Shown piece after piece: positions 13,159 to 27,044 of a stretch of DNA of 64,000 nt. The stretch's first letter is position 1. The number at the start of each line of letters is the position of its first letter. Source of the stretch: Antedon mediterranea. Lineage: Eukaryota > Echinodermata > Crinoidea > Comatulida > Antedonidae. Location of the stretch: NCBI RefSeq assembly GCF_964355755.1, contig NC_092676.1:11392288-11456287 (forward strand). The letters run 5' to 3'. The notes under the pieces were generated by a model. It saw nothing but the letters and a program-made list of their open reading frames with translations, did no database searches and was not told where the DNA came from. Made by a program: the position numbers and the translations under genes.

Positions 13159-14681
13159 TTTTTCTTTCTTTCTCCTCTATTTTTGTGTCTCGCGTATCTC
13201 AAAAACGTGTAAACATAACATGTTATAACTTTGTCAGCATGAGATCATTCAGGTGAAGTTGTGCACCTCCTATTTTTGAATGACGTCAGAGTTGCGCAAC
13301 ATGACTTACGCGCATTTTTACGAATTTCGCCTATTTAACATAGATTGAAAACCATATAGCAATTTAAATTGAAACTTAACAAAAGTTTAATTGATATCTT
13401 GCGCTAACTGAATGTGAAAAAAAATTGGCATGTTTCACACGAAGTTACGCGTGCACGCGCGTTTAAAATTTCAAAATGCGAAAAATCAATATCTAATCAA
13501 CTTTCTACGCGTTTCATGTCATTTAGAGCATGTAAAAAATTCCCACGTGCGCTCAAATTTTTACGCGCGCGGTACGCACGTAGCGTTGAAAACAATTTTT
13601 TTTCGCGTGATTTATGTTTTTCCAGCCTTTTCTAGTAATTTGACCAACTTTTGAACAATTTCGACTTAAAATTACGTCATACGGGCACGTTGAATTGGAT
13701 AATTTACGTGCATTTTTTATGAAAAAGTTCAAAAAATCGTCAAAATTTGTCAAAATTATGCCCTTTTTTAAACAGTCGTAGTTCCTAAACTAAACGGTGA
13801 AAGTAATTTTTTTTGCATATTCTGAAAGTTGATGAGTTGTAGATTTTGGATCATGCATTAATATGGCTAACCGAACATTGTGACATCACCGTATGGCCAT
13901 GCGAATATAAAATATAGGATTTTTGTATCTTTCATCATAGCGCATGACATTTAATAGAGCGCATCTCCAATTATCTGTTTTCCATTTTTACCCCGATTTT
14001 TATATTATCTAGGTCAATCAACTATCTTTCGTATGAGTTAAAAATATTTTAATTTTTATGACGTCATCATGTCTAAAAATGTAAATAACGTGGGTCACTT
14101 ATTTTCGTCTTTACAGTAAATTTCAATCTGTTATAGCTCGTCAGAATAAAACGTGATAATCATGATTAAAACGTTTTCTGGAAGCTATTGGATTGTAGAT
14201 ACGAATTTATGTAAACATTTTGCCAATCGGATGTTGTGACGTCATCATACGACCAGTTAAATAAAAAAAGTCGTATTTTCATCTTTTGCGTCATAATTCA
14301 TCACATTTAAAAGAGCGCGCATCAATATTTTACGTATTTAAATTTCTTCTACACATTAATATGTTATTGCCGAGATAATTTCCTTCCGAAATTGCTATCT
14401 TAGTGTTTCATTTTGATACCGTCGCTATGTTAAAAATTTGAATAAATGGCGGGTCCAGTCATTTCACCTATTCTACACTGTATGTAATATGTATACAGAT
14501 TATATTGTATATATAATATGACACAAAATAACAGAATTCAGCAATAACAACATATCATATTCTTCAGTTCAGGTCATATTGCCATAATCTTTTTCTGTGT
14601 GCAATATTCTAACGTATGACGTCTACGTGGCCTTTGTCGTGCGGATAACTAACTCGTCAAAGTGACGAGTTACATGTCTAG
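13159..14681 (+). mobile_element. Helentron-like unit 10
   Basis: CTAG at 14678-14681. Nearly identical along its whole length to unit 20 (28679-30211), 15 kb away. Confidence 0.8.
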
Positions 14682-16191
14682 TTCTTCTTTCTTTCTGTCA
14701 TTTTTGTGGGTCGCGTATCTCAAAAATGTGTAAACATAACATTTTATAACTTTGTCAACATGTGGGCATTTACGTGAACTTGTGCACCTCCTATTTTTGA
14801 ATGAAGTCAGAATTACGCAACGTGACTTACGCGCGATTTTATGAATTTCGCGTATTTGACATAGATTGAAAACCATATAACATTTTAATTTGAAACTTAT
14901 CAAAAGTTAAATTTATATCTTGCGCTAAGTTTTTGTGCAAAAAAAATTGCATGCTTTACACGAAGTGACGCGCGCACGCGCGTTTAAAATTTCAAAATGC
15001 GCAAAATTAATTTCTAATCAACTTTCTACGCGTTTCATGTCATTTTAAACATGTCAAAAATTCCCAGGCGCGCGCAAATTTGTACGCGCGCGGTACGCAC
15101 GTAGCGTTAAAAACATATTTTTTTCGCGTGATTTATGTTTTTTCAGCCTTTTCTAGTAATTTTACCAACTTTTAAACAATTTCGACTTCAAATTACGTCA
15201 TACGAGCACGTTGAATTGTACAATTTGTGCGCGTTTTTGATCAAAAAGTTCAAAAAATCGTAAAAATTATGCCTTTTTTTAAACAGTCGTAATTTCTAAA
15301 CTACACGATCAACTTTTTGTGGATGACATATTCTGGAATTTGATGAGTTGTAGATATCGGATCATGTATTAATATGACTAACCGGATATTGTGACGTCAT
15401 CGTATGGCCACGCGAATATAAAATTTAGGATTTTTGTATCTTTCGTCATAGCTCATCACATTTAATAGAGCGCATCTCCACTTATCCGTTTTCCATTTTC
15501 ACTTCGATTTTGATATTGTCTAGGACAGTCAACTATCTTTGGCACGAGTTTAAAAAAAATGTATTTTTATGACGTCATCATGCCTAAAACTTTTAATTAC
15601 TAGTGGCATTAATTTCATCTTTACAGTAAATTTTAATCTGTTATAGCTCGTAAGAATAAAATGTGATAATTACGATTAAAACGTTTTCTGGAAGCTATTG
15701 GATTGTAGATACAAAATCACGTGAAAATGTTGCCAATCGGATGTTGTGACGTCATCATATGGCCAGTTAAATAAAAAATGTCGTATTTTGATCTTTGCGT
15801 CATAATTCATTACATTTAAAAGACCGCGCATCAATATTTCACGTATTCAAATTTCTTCTACACGTTAATATTTTGTTGTTGAGATAATATCCTTCCGAAA
15901 TTGCTACCTTCGCGTTACATTTTAAAATGGTCAACATGTTAAAAATTGCAATAAATGACAGGTCCCAAAATTTCACTTATTCTACACTGTATGTAATATT
16001 TATACATATTATACTATATATTATACTATATGACACAAAATTGACAGAATTTAGCACCAACATATCATATTCTTCAGTTCAGGTCATAATGCCATAATTT
16101 TTTTCTGTGTGCAATATTCTAACGTATGACGTGCCCGTGGCGTTTGTCGTGCGGATAACTAACTCGTCAAAGTGACGAGTTACATGTCTAG
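14682..16191 (+). mobile_element. Helentron-like unit 11
   Basis: CTAG at 16188-16191. Nearly identical to unit 15 (20804-22319), sharing odd substitutions such as AATGAAGTCAG in place of the usual AATGACGTCAG in the head. Confidence 0.8.
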
Positions 16192-17697
16192 TTCTTCTTT
16201 CTTTCTCGCTATTTTTGTGTAGAGCGTTTCTCTAAAATGTGTAAACATAACATTTTATAACTTTGACAACATGTGGGCATTTACGTGAAGTTGTGCACCT
16301 CCTATTTTTGAATTACGTCAGAGTTGCGCAACGTGACTTATGCGCGATTTTATGATTTTTTATGATTGATCATAGATTAAAAACTAAAAGTGATTTTTAA
16401 TTGACACTTTGTGAAAGTTTAATTTATATCATGCGCTAACTTTCTGTGTTTTACACAAAGTTACGCGCGCACGCGCATTTAAAATTTCAAAATGCGCAAA
16501 AATAATTTCTAATCAACTTTCTACGCGTTTCATGTCATTTTAAGCATGTACAAAATTACCGCGCGCGCGAAAAATATTACGCGCACGGTGTGCATAGAGC
16601 ATGAAAATCATGTTTTTTTCTCTTGAATTGTGATTTTCCAGCCTTTCCTAGTCATTTTCAAAAAGATTGACATCATTTCAAATTAAAATTACGTCATACG
16701 AACACGTTGATTTAGCCCATTTGCGCGCGTTTTAGTTGAAAAAGTTACAAAATGTTGTCAAAATTATGCCTATTTTGAATGTTTTATAGCTTCTCAGGAT
16801 CAACGATTACCCCTAATTTTTTTAACTTAATATATAAGCAGATATGTTGTAGATATGAATTCATGCAGAATTTTTACCTCACGGATGTTGTGACGTCATC
16901 ATATGGCCACACGAATGTAAAATATAGGATTTTTTTTGTCTTTCGTTATTGCTCATCACATTCAATGGAGCGCATCACGCTTATACGTATTTCTTTTTCT
17001 CCGAGATTTTAATATTGTCTAGGTCAATCAACTATCTTTCGCATGAGATAAAAAAATTTAAATTTGTATGACGTCATCATGCCTAAAAATTTAATTACGT
17101 GGGTCATTAATTTCATCTTTACAGTAAATTTTAATCTGTAATAGCCCGTCAAAATAAAATGTGATAATCACGATTCAAACATTTTCTGGAAGCTCTTGGA
17201 TTGTAGATATGAAATCATGTGAACATTTTGCCAATCAGATGCTGTGACGTCATCATATTGCCAGTTAAATAAAAAAAGTCGTATTTTCATCTTTTGCATC
17301 ATAGTTCATTATATTTAAAAGAGCGCGCATCAATATTAAACGTATTCAAATTTCTTCTACACGTTAATATGTTGTTGCTGAGATAATTTGCTTCCGAAAT
17401 TGCTATCTTAGTGTTTCATCTTGATACCGTCGCCATGTTACAAATTTGAATAAATGGCGGGTCCCGTAATTTCACCTATTCTACACTGTATGTAACATGT
17501 ATACAGATTATACTGTTTGCATGTATATACTATATGACACAAAATTGACAGAATTCAGCACTAACAACATATCATATTCTTCAGATCAGGTCATAATGCC
17601 ATAATTTTTTCTGTGTGCAATATTCTAACGTATGACGTGCACGTGGCGTTTGTCGTGCGGATAACTAACTCGTCAAAGTGACGAGTTACATGTCTAG
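16192..17697 (+). mobile_element. Helentron-like unit 12 (divergent middle)
   Basis: CTAG at 17694-17697. The middle (16550-16870) follows a distinct version of the body, shared with unit 19 (27045-28678) and partly with unit 14. Confidence 0.78.
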
Positions 17698-17699
17698 TT

Positions 17700-19282
17700 A
17701 GTTATCCGCATTCAGCGGATAACTCCTTGTAACTGTCCTGGTTCTTTTTTTTCACATTATTCTTCGGTCTTTCTCTCTCACTTTTTGTGCAGAGCGTATC
17801 TCTAAAACGTGTTAACATAACATTTCATAACTTTGTCGACATATGGGCATTCACGTGAAGTTGTGCACCTCCTATTTTTGAATGACGTCAGAGTTGCGCA
17901 ACGTGACTTACGTGCGTTTTTATGAATTTCGCGTTTTTAACATAGATCAAAAACCATATAACAATTTAAATTGAAACTTAGCAAAAGTTTAATTTTTATC
18001 TTGCGCTAACTGTATGTAGAAAAAAAATGGCATGTTTCACAGAAAGTTACGCGCGCACGCGCATTTAAAATTTAAAAATGCGAAAAATCAATTTCTAATC
18101 AACTTTCTATGCGTTTCATGTCATTTTAAGCATTTAAAAAATTCCCAGGCGCGAGCAATTTTTTTACGCGCGCGCGCGCACGTAGCGCAAAAAAAATATT
18201 TTTTCTCATGATTTATGTTTTTCCAGCCTTTTCTAGTAATTTTACCAATTTTTAAACAATTTCGACTTAAAATCATGTCATACGAGCACGTAGAATTTAA
18301 TAATTTGCCCACGTTTTTGATGAAAAAGTTCAAAAATTCTTCAAAATTATGCCTTTTTTTAAACAGTCGTAGTTCCTAAACTAAACGGTGAAAGTTGTTT
18401 TTATTACATATTCTGGAAATTGATGAATTGTAGATATTGGATCATGCATTAATATGGCTAACCGGACATTGTGATGTCATCGTGGGGCCACGCGAATATA
18501 AAATACAGGATGTTTGTATCTTTCATCATAGCTCATTACATTTAATAGAGCGCATCTCCACTTATCTGTTTTCCATTTTTACCCCGATTTTTATATTATC
18601 TAGGTCAATCAACTATCTTTCACTTAAGTTAAACATATTTAAATTTTTATGACGTCATCATGTCTAAAAATGAAAATAACGTGGGTCATTTATTTTCATC
18701 TTTACAGTAAATTTCAATCTGTTATAGTTCGTCAGAATAGAACGTGATAATCATGATTAAAACGTTTTCTGGAAGCTATTGGATTGTAGATACGAATTCA
18801 TGTAAACATTTTTCCAATCGGATGTTGTGACGTCATCATATGGCCAGTTGAATAAAAAAAAGTCGTATTTTCATATTTTGCGTAATAGTTCATCACATTT
18901 AAAAGGGCGCGCATCTATATTTTACGTACTCAAATTTCTTGTACACGTTAATATGTGGTTGCTGAGATAATGTCCTTCCGAAATTGCTATCTTAGTGTTT
19001 CATTTTTATACCGTAGCCATGTTAAAAATAAGAATAAACGTGGGGTCCCGTAATTTCACCTATTCTACACTGTATGTAACATGTATACAGATTATACCGT
19101 TTGCACTGTATATACTATATGACACAAAATTGACAGAATTCAGCACTAACAGCATATGATATTCGTAAATTCAGGTCATAATGCCATAATCTTTTTCCGT
19201 GTGCAAAATTCCAACGTATGACGTGCGCGTGTCGTTTGTCGTGCGGATAACTAACTCGTCAAAGTGACGAGTTCAAATCTAG
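17700..19282 (+). mobile_element. Helentron-like unit 13 with 5' terminus
   Basis: 5' palindromic module at 17700-17724. At the 3' end the usual TTTCATGT/TTACATGT before CTAG reads TTCAAAT; CTAG at 19279-19282. Confidence 0.78.
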
Positions 19283-20803
19283 TTTTTTCTTATTTCTTTC
19301 TCCTCCATTTTTGTGTCTCGCGTATCTCAAAAACTTGTAAACATAACATTTCATAACTTTGTCAACATATGGGCATTTACGTGAAGTTGTGCACCTCCTA
19401 TTTTTGAATGACGTCAGAGTTGCGCAACGTGACTTACGCACGATTTTATGATTTTTTATGATTGATCATAGACTAAAAACCAAAAGTCATTTTGTTTTGA
19501 CACTTAGTGAAAATTTAAGTCATATCAAGGGAAAACTTTCTATGGATTAAAAATGGCATGTTTTACAAGAACTTACGCGCGAATGCGCATTTAAAATTTC
19601 AAAATGCGCAAAATTAATTTCTAATCAACTTTCTACGCTGATCAGGATATTTTGAGCATGTCAAAAATTCCCACGCGCGCGAAAAAATTTACGCGTAAGG
19701 TGCGCACGGAGCATGAAAACCATGTGTTTTTCACTTGAATTATGATTTTACAGCCTTTCTTAGTAATTTTTAAAAAGATTGACATCATTTCAAATTAAAA
19801 TGACGTCATATGAACACGTTGATTGAGACGTTTTAGTTGAAAAAGTTATAAAATATTGTCAAAATAATGCCTATTTTGAATCTATTATAGCTCTTCAGGA
19901 TCAAAGGTGACCTCAATTTTTTAAAACTTATTATGCAAGAAGATAAATTGTAGATATAAATTCATGCACAATTTTTACCTCTCGGATGTTATGACGTCAT
20001 CGTATGGCCACACGAATGTAAAAAATAGGATTTTTGTCTCTTTCGTTATTGCTCATCACATTCAATGGACCGCATCACGCTTATCCGTTTTCCATTTTCA
20101 CCCCGATTTTGATATTGTCTAGGTCAATCAACTATCTTTCGCATGAGTTAAAAATATTTTAATTTTTATGACGTCATCATACCAAAAAATTTAAATTACG
20201 TGTAGCATTAATTCCATCTTTACAGTAGATTTTAATCTGTTATAGCTCGTAAGAATAAAATGTGATAATCACGATTAAAACTTTTTCTGGAAGCTATTGG
20301 ATTGTAGATACGAAATTATGTAAAAATGTTGCCAATCGGATGTTGTGACGTCGTCATATGGCCAGTTTAATAAAAAAGGTCGTATTTTCATCTTTTGCGT
20401 CATAATTCATTACATTTAAAAGAGCGCGCATCAATATTTCACGTATTCAAATTTCTTCTACACGCTAATACGTTGTTGCTGAAATAATTTCCTTTCGGAA
20501 TTGCTACCTTCGCGTTTCATTTTAAAACTGTCAACATGTTAAAAATTGCAATAATTAGCGGGTCCCGTAATTTCACCTATTCTACACTGTATGTGATATG
20601 GATACAGATTATACTGTGTATACTATATATGAATTTATATATAGATAAAATTCAGCAATAACAACATATCATATTCTTCAGTTCAGGTCATAATGCCAAC
20701 GTGACCACTTCCTTTTGTCCTCAACCTATCCCCTTAATGTTAATGTTGCACCACTTGCGCGGCGGATAACCAAACTCGTCAAAGTGACGAGTTACATGTC
20801 TAG
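19283..20803 (+). mobile_element. Helentron-like unit 14, GGATAACC-type 3' end
   Basis: CTAG at 20800-20803. The last ~100 bp belong to a second terminal subfamily: a CCTCAACCTATCCCC block, then GCGGATAACCAAACTCGTC in place of GCGGATAACTAACTCGTC. The hairpin is unchanged. Confidence 0.78.
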
Positions 20804-22319
20804 TTCTTCTTTCTTTCTGTCATTTTTGTGGGTCGCGTATCTCAAAAACGTGTAAACATAACATTTTATAACTTTGTCAACATGTGGGCATTTACGTGAA
20901 CTTGTGCACCTCCTATTTTTTAATGAAGTCAGAATTACGCAACGTGACTTACGCGCGATTTTATGAATTTCGCGTATTTGACATAGATCGAAAACCATAT
21001 AACATTTTAATTTGAAACTTATCAAAAGTTTAATTTATATCTTGCGCTAAGTTTTTGTGCAAAAAAAATTGCATGCTTTACACAAAGTTACGCGCGCACG
21101 CGCGTTTAAAATTTCAAAATGCGCAAAATTAATTTCTAATCAACTTTCTACGCGTTTCATGTAATTTTAAACATGTCAAAAATTCCCAGGCCCGCGCAAA
21201 TTTGTACGCGCGCGGTACGCACGTAGAGTTAAAAACATATTTTTTTCGCGTGATTTATGTTTGTTCAGCCTTTTCTAGTAATTTTACCAACTTTTAAACA
21301 ATTTCGACTTCAAATTACGTCATACGAGCACGTTGAATTGTACAATTTGTGCGCGTTTTTGATCAAAAAGTTAAAAAAATCGTAAAAATTATGCCTTTTT
21401 TTAAACAGTCGGAATTTCTAAACTACACGATCAACTTTTTGTGGATGACATATTCTGGAATTTAATGAGTTGTAGATATCGGATCATGTATTAATATGAC
21501 TAACCGGATATTGTGACGTCATCGTATGGCAACGCGAATATAAAATTTAGGATTTTTGTATCTTTCGTCATAGCTCATCACATTTAATAGAGCGCATCTC
21601 CACTTATCCGTTTTCCATTTTCACTTCGATTTTGATATTGTCTAGGACAATCAACTATCTTTGGCACGAGTTAAAAAAAAATGTATTTTTATGACGTCAT
21701 CATGCCTAAAACTTTTAATTACGTGTGGCCAGGCATTAATTTCATCTTTACAGTAAATTTTAATCTGTTATAGCTCGTAAGAATAAAATGTGATAATTAC
21801 GATTAAAACGTTTTCTGGAAGCTATTGGATTGTAGATACGAAATCACGTGAAAATGTTGCCAATCGGATGTTGTGACGTCATCATATGGCCAGTTAAATA
21901 AAAAATGTCGTATTTTGATCTTTGCGTCATAATTCATTACATTTAAAAGACCGCGCATCAATATTTCACGTATTCAAATTTCTTCTACACGTTAATATGT
22001 TGTTGTTGAGATAATATCCTTCCGAAATTGCTACCTTCGCGTTACATTTTAAAATGGTCAACATTTTAAAAATTGCAATAAATGACACGTCCCAAAATTT
22101 CACTTATTCTACACTGTATGTAATTATTTATACATATTATACTATATATTATACTATATGACACAAAATTGACAGAATTTAGCACCAACATATCATATTC
22201 TTCAGTTCAGGTCATAATGCCATAATTTTTTTCTGTGTGCAATATTCTAACGTATGACGTGCCCGTGGCGTTTGTCGTGCGGATAACTAACTCGTCAAAG
22301 TGACGAGTTACATGTCTAG
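20804..22319 (+). mobile_element. Helentron-like unit 15
   Basis: CTAG at 22316-22319. Near duplicate of unit 11 with scattered substitutions and a short insertion near 21727. Confidence 0.8.
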
Positions 22320-23839
22320 TCTTAATCTTCTTTCTTTCTGTATGATTTTTGTGTAACGCTTTTCTCTAAAACTTGCAAACATAACATTTTGTTAACTATG
22401 TTAACATTTTGACATTTATGTAACGTCGTCAAGCGAAGCTTTTCATGATGTTTACAATTGCGCAACGTGACGTACGCGCGATTTAACGATTTTCTCGTAT
22501 TTAACATATGTCGAAAACCAAATAACATTTTAAAGTGAAACTTTGCAAAAGTTTAATTTATATCATGCGCTAACTTTCTGTTGAAAAAAATTGCGTGTTT
22601 TACACAAAGTTACGCGCGCACGCGCATTTAAAATTTCAAAATGCGCAAAATTAATTTATAATCAACTTTCTACGCGTTTCATGTCGTTTTAAGCATGTCA
22701 AAAATTCCCACGCGTGCGCACATTTTTACGTGTGCGGTGCGCACGTAGCATTGAAAACGTATTTTTTTCGCGTGATTTATGTTTTTCCAGCCTTTTCTAG
22801 TAATTTTACCAAATTTTAAACAATTTCGACTTAAAGATACATCATACGAGCACGTCGAATTGGACAATTTGCGCGCGTTTTTTATGAAAAGGTTAAAAAA
22901 TTCGTTTAAAATATGCCTTTTTTTAAACAGTCGTAATTTCTAAACTAGACGGTCAACTTTTTGTGGATGACATATTCTGGAAGTAGATGAGATGTAGGTA
23001 TCGGATCATGCATTAATATGGCTAACCGGACATTGTGACGTCATCGTATGGCCACGCGAATATAAAATATAGGATTTTTGTCTCTTTCGTCATAGCTCAT
23101 CACATTTAATAGAGCGCATCTCCACTTATTCGTTGTCCATTTTCACCCCGATTTTAATATGTTCTAGGTCAATCAACTATCTTTTGCATGAATTAAAAAT
23201 ATTTTAATTTTTTCAACGTCATCATGCCTAAAAATTTAAATTACGTTGGTCATTAATTTCATCTTTACAGTAAATTTTAATCTGTTATAGCTCGTAAGAA
23301 TAAAATGTGATAATCACGATTAAAACGTTTTCAGGAAGCTATTGTATTGTAGATACAAAATCATGTGAAAATTGTGCCAATCGAATGTTGTGACGTCATC
23401 ATATGGCCAGTTAAATACAAAAAGTCGTATTTTCATTTTTTGCGTTATATTTCATTACATTTAAAAGAGCGCGCATCAATATTTCACGTATTCAAATTTC
23501 TTCTACACGTTAATATGTTGTTGCTGAGATAATTTCATTCTGAAATTTCTACTTTTGCATTTCATTTTGAAACCGTCAAGATGTTAAAAATGACAATAAA
23601 ATACGGGTCCCGTAATTTCACCTATTTTACACTGTTTGTGATATGTATACAGATTGTACTGTGTATACTATGTATATGACACAAAATAACAGAATTCAGA
23701 AATAACAACATATCATATTCTTCAGTTCAGGTCATAATGCCTTAATAGTTTTCTGTGTGCAATATTCTAACGTATGACGTGCACGTGGCGTTTGTCGAGC
23801 GGATAACTAACTCGTCAAAGTGACGAGTTTCATGTCTAG
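22320..23839 (+). mobile_element. Helentron-like unit 16, alternate head
   Basis: CTAG at 23836-23839. The head is the alternate subfamily (TGTATGATTTTTGTGTAACGC), shared with units 17, 18 and 22. The 3' part matches unit 8, so this copy is a head/tail mosaic. Confidence 0.78.
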
Positions 23840-25353
23840 TCTTCTTTCTTTCTGTATGATTTTTGTGTAACGCTTTTCTCTAAAACTTGCAAACATAACA
23901 TTTTGTTAACTATGTTAACATTTTGACATTTATGTAACGTCGTCAAGCGAAGCTTTTCATGATGTTTACAATTGCGCAACGTGACGTACGCGCGATTTAA
24001 CGATTTTCTCGTATTTAACATATGTCAAAAACCAAATAACATTTTAAAGTGAAACTTTGCAAAAGTTTAATTTATATCATGTGCTAACTTTCTGTTGAAA
24101 AAAAATTGCGTGTTTTACAAAAAGTTACGCGCGCACGCGCATTTAAAATTTCAAAATGCGCAAAATTAATTTATAATCAACTTTCTACGCGTTTCATGTC
24201 GTTTTAAGCATGTCAAAAATTCCCACGCGTGCGCACATTTTTACGTGTGCGGTGCGCACGTAGCATGGAAAACGAATTTTTTTCGCGTGATTTATGTTTT
24301 TCCAGCCTTTTCTAGTCATTTTACCAAATTTTAAACAATTTCGATTTAAAGATACGTCATACGAGCACGTCGAATTGGACAATTTGCGCGCGTTTTTTAT
24401 GAAAAGGTTAAAAAATTCGTTTAAAATATGCCTTTTTTTAAACAGTCGTAATTTCTAAACTGGACGGTCAACTTTTTGTGGATGGGATATTCTGGAAGTA
24501 GATGAGTTGTAGATATGGGATCAGGTATTAATATGGCTAACCGGACATTGTGACGTCATCGTATGGCCACGCGAATATAAAATTTAGGATTTTTGTATCT
24601 TTCGTCATAGCTCATCACATTGAATAGAGCGCATCTCCACTTATCCGTTTTCACCCCGATTTTGACATTGTCTAGGTCAATCAACTATCTTTCGCATGAG
24701 TTAAAAATATTTTAATTTTTTTGACGTCATCATGCCTAAAAATTAAAATCACGTGTGGCAGTAATTTCATCTTTACAGTAAATTTTAATCTGTTATAGCT
24801 CGTAAGAATAAAATGTGATAATCACGATTAAAACTTTTTCTGGAAGCTATTGGATTGTAGATACGAAATTATGTAAAAATGTTGCCAATCGGATGTTGTG
24901 ACGTCATCATATGGCCAGTTAAATAAAAAAGGTCGTATTTTCATTTTTTGCGTTATAATTCATTACATTTAAAAGAGCGCGCATCAATATTTCACGTATT
25001 CAAATTTCTTCTACACGTTAATACGTTGTTGCTGAGATAATTTGCTTTCGGAATTACTACCTTCGCGTTTCATTTTAAAACCGTCAACATGTTAAAAATT
25101 GCAATAAATAGCGGGTCCCGTAATTTCACCTATTCTACACTGTATGTGATATGGATACAGATTATACTGTGTATACTATATATGAATTTAAATAATAAAA
25201 TTCAGCAATAACAACATATCATATTCTTCAGTTCAGGTCATAATGCCAACGTGAACACTTCCTTTTGTCCTCAACCTATCCCCTTAATGTTAATGTTGCA
25301 CCACTTGCGCGGCGGATAACCAAACTCGTCAAAGTGACGAGTTACATGTCTAG
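23840..25353 (+). mobile_element. Helentron-like unit 17, alternate head and tail
   Basis: Alternate head joined to the GGATAACC-type 3' end. CTAG at 25350-25353. Very similar to units 18 and 22. Confidence 0.78.
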
Positions 25354-25365
25354 TTATTAGTTTTT

Positions 25366-27042
25366 GGTTATCCGCAACGAAGTTGCAGGATAACCTCTTG
25401 TGATTGTACGAAATCATCATCATCATCATCATCATCAACTTTTTTGGTTATCCGCAACGAAGTTGCAGGATAACCTCTTGTGATTGTACGAAATCATCAT
25501 CATCAACATCTTTTTCTTAATCTTCTTTCTTTCTGTATGATTTTTGTGTAACGCTTTTCTCTAAAACTTGCAAACATAACATTTTGTTAACTATGTTAAC
25601 ATTTTGACATTTATGTAACGTCGTCAAGCGAAGCTTTTCATGATGTTTACAATTGCGCAACGTGACGTACGCGCGATTTAACGATTTTCTTGTATTTAAC
25701 ATATGTCGAAAACCAAATAACATTTTAAAGTGAAACTTTGCAAAAGTTTAATTTATATCATGCGCTAACTTTCTGTTGAAAAAAAATTGCGTGTTTTACA
25801 CAAAGTTACGCGCGCACGCGCATTTAAAATTTCAAAATGCGCAAAATTAATTTATAATCAACTTTCTTCGCGTTTCAAGTCGTGTTAAGCATGTCAAAAA
25901 TTCCCACGCGTGCGCAAATTTTTACGTGTGCGGTGCGCACGTAGCATTGAAAACGTATTTTTTTTCGCGTGATTTATGTTTTTCCAGCCTTTTCTAGTAA
26001 TTTTACCAAATTTTAAACAATTTCGACTTAAAGATACGTCATACGAGCACGTCGAATTGGACAATTTGCGCGCGTTTTTTATGAAAAGGTTAAAAAATTC
26101 GTTTAAAATATGCCTTTTTTTAAACAGTCGTAATTTCTAAACTAGACGGTCAAATTTTTGTGGATGACATATTCTAGAAGTAGATGAGTTGTAGAGATCG
26201 GATCAGGTATTAATATGGCTAACCGGACATTGTGACGTCATCGTATGGTCACGCGAATATAAAATTTAGGATTTTTGTATCTTTCGTCATAGCTCATCAC
26301 ATTGAATAGAGCGCATCTCCATTTATCCGTTTTCCATTTTCACCCCGATTTTGATATTGTGTAGGTCAATCAACTATCTTTCGCATGAGTTAAAAATATT
26401 TTAATTTTTTTGACGTCATCATGCCTAAAAATTTAAATCACGTGTGGCATCAATTTCATCTTTACCGTAAATTTTATTCTGTTATAGCTCGTAAGAATAA
26501 AATGTGATAATCACGATTAAAACTTTTTCTGGAAGCTATTGGATTGTAGATACGAAATTATGTAAAAATGTTGCCCATCGGATGTTGTGACGTCATCATA
26601 TGGCCAGTTAAATAAAAAAGGTCGTATTTTCATCTTTTGCGTCATAATTCATTACATTTAAAAGAGCGCGCATCAATATTTCACGTATTCAAATTTCTTC
26701 TAAACGCTAATACGTTGTTGCTGAGATAATTTCCTTTCGGAATTGCTACCTTCGCGTTTCATTTTAAAACCGTCAACATGTTAAAAATTGCAATAAATAG
26801 CGGGTCCCGTAATTTCACCTATTCTACACTGTATGTGATATGGATACAGATTATACTGTGTATACTATATATGAATTTAAATAATAAAATTCAGCAATAA
26901 CAACATATCATATTCTTCAGTTCAGGTCATAATGCCAACGTGAACACTTCCTTTTGTCCTCAACCTATCCCCTTAATGTTAATGTTGCACCACTTGCGCG
27001 GCGGATAACCAAACTCGTCAAAGTGACGAGTTACATGTCTAG
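25366..27042 (+). mobile_element. Helentron-like unit 18 with matching GGTTATCC / GGATAACC ends
   Basis: Two tandem 5' modules (25366-25395 and 25446-25475) begin GGTTATCCGC rather than AGTTATCCGC. The 3' subterminal word of this copy is GCGGATAACC, the matching inverted partner. An (ATC)n run at about 25414-25437 lies between the modules. CTAG at 27039-27042. Confidence 0.8.
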
Positions 27043-27044
27043 TT

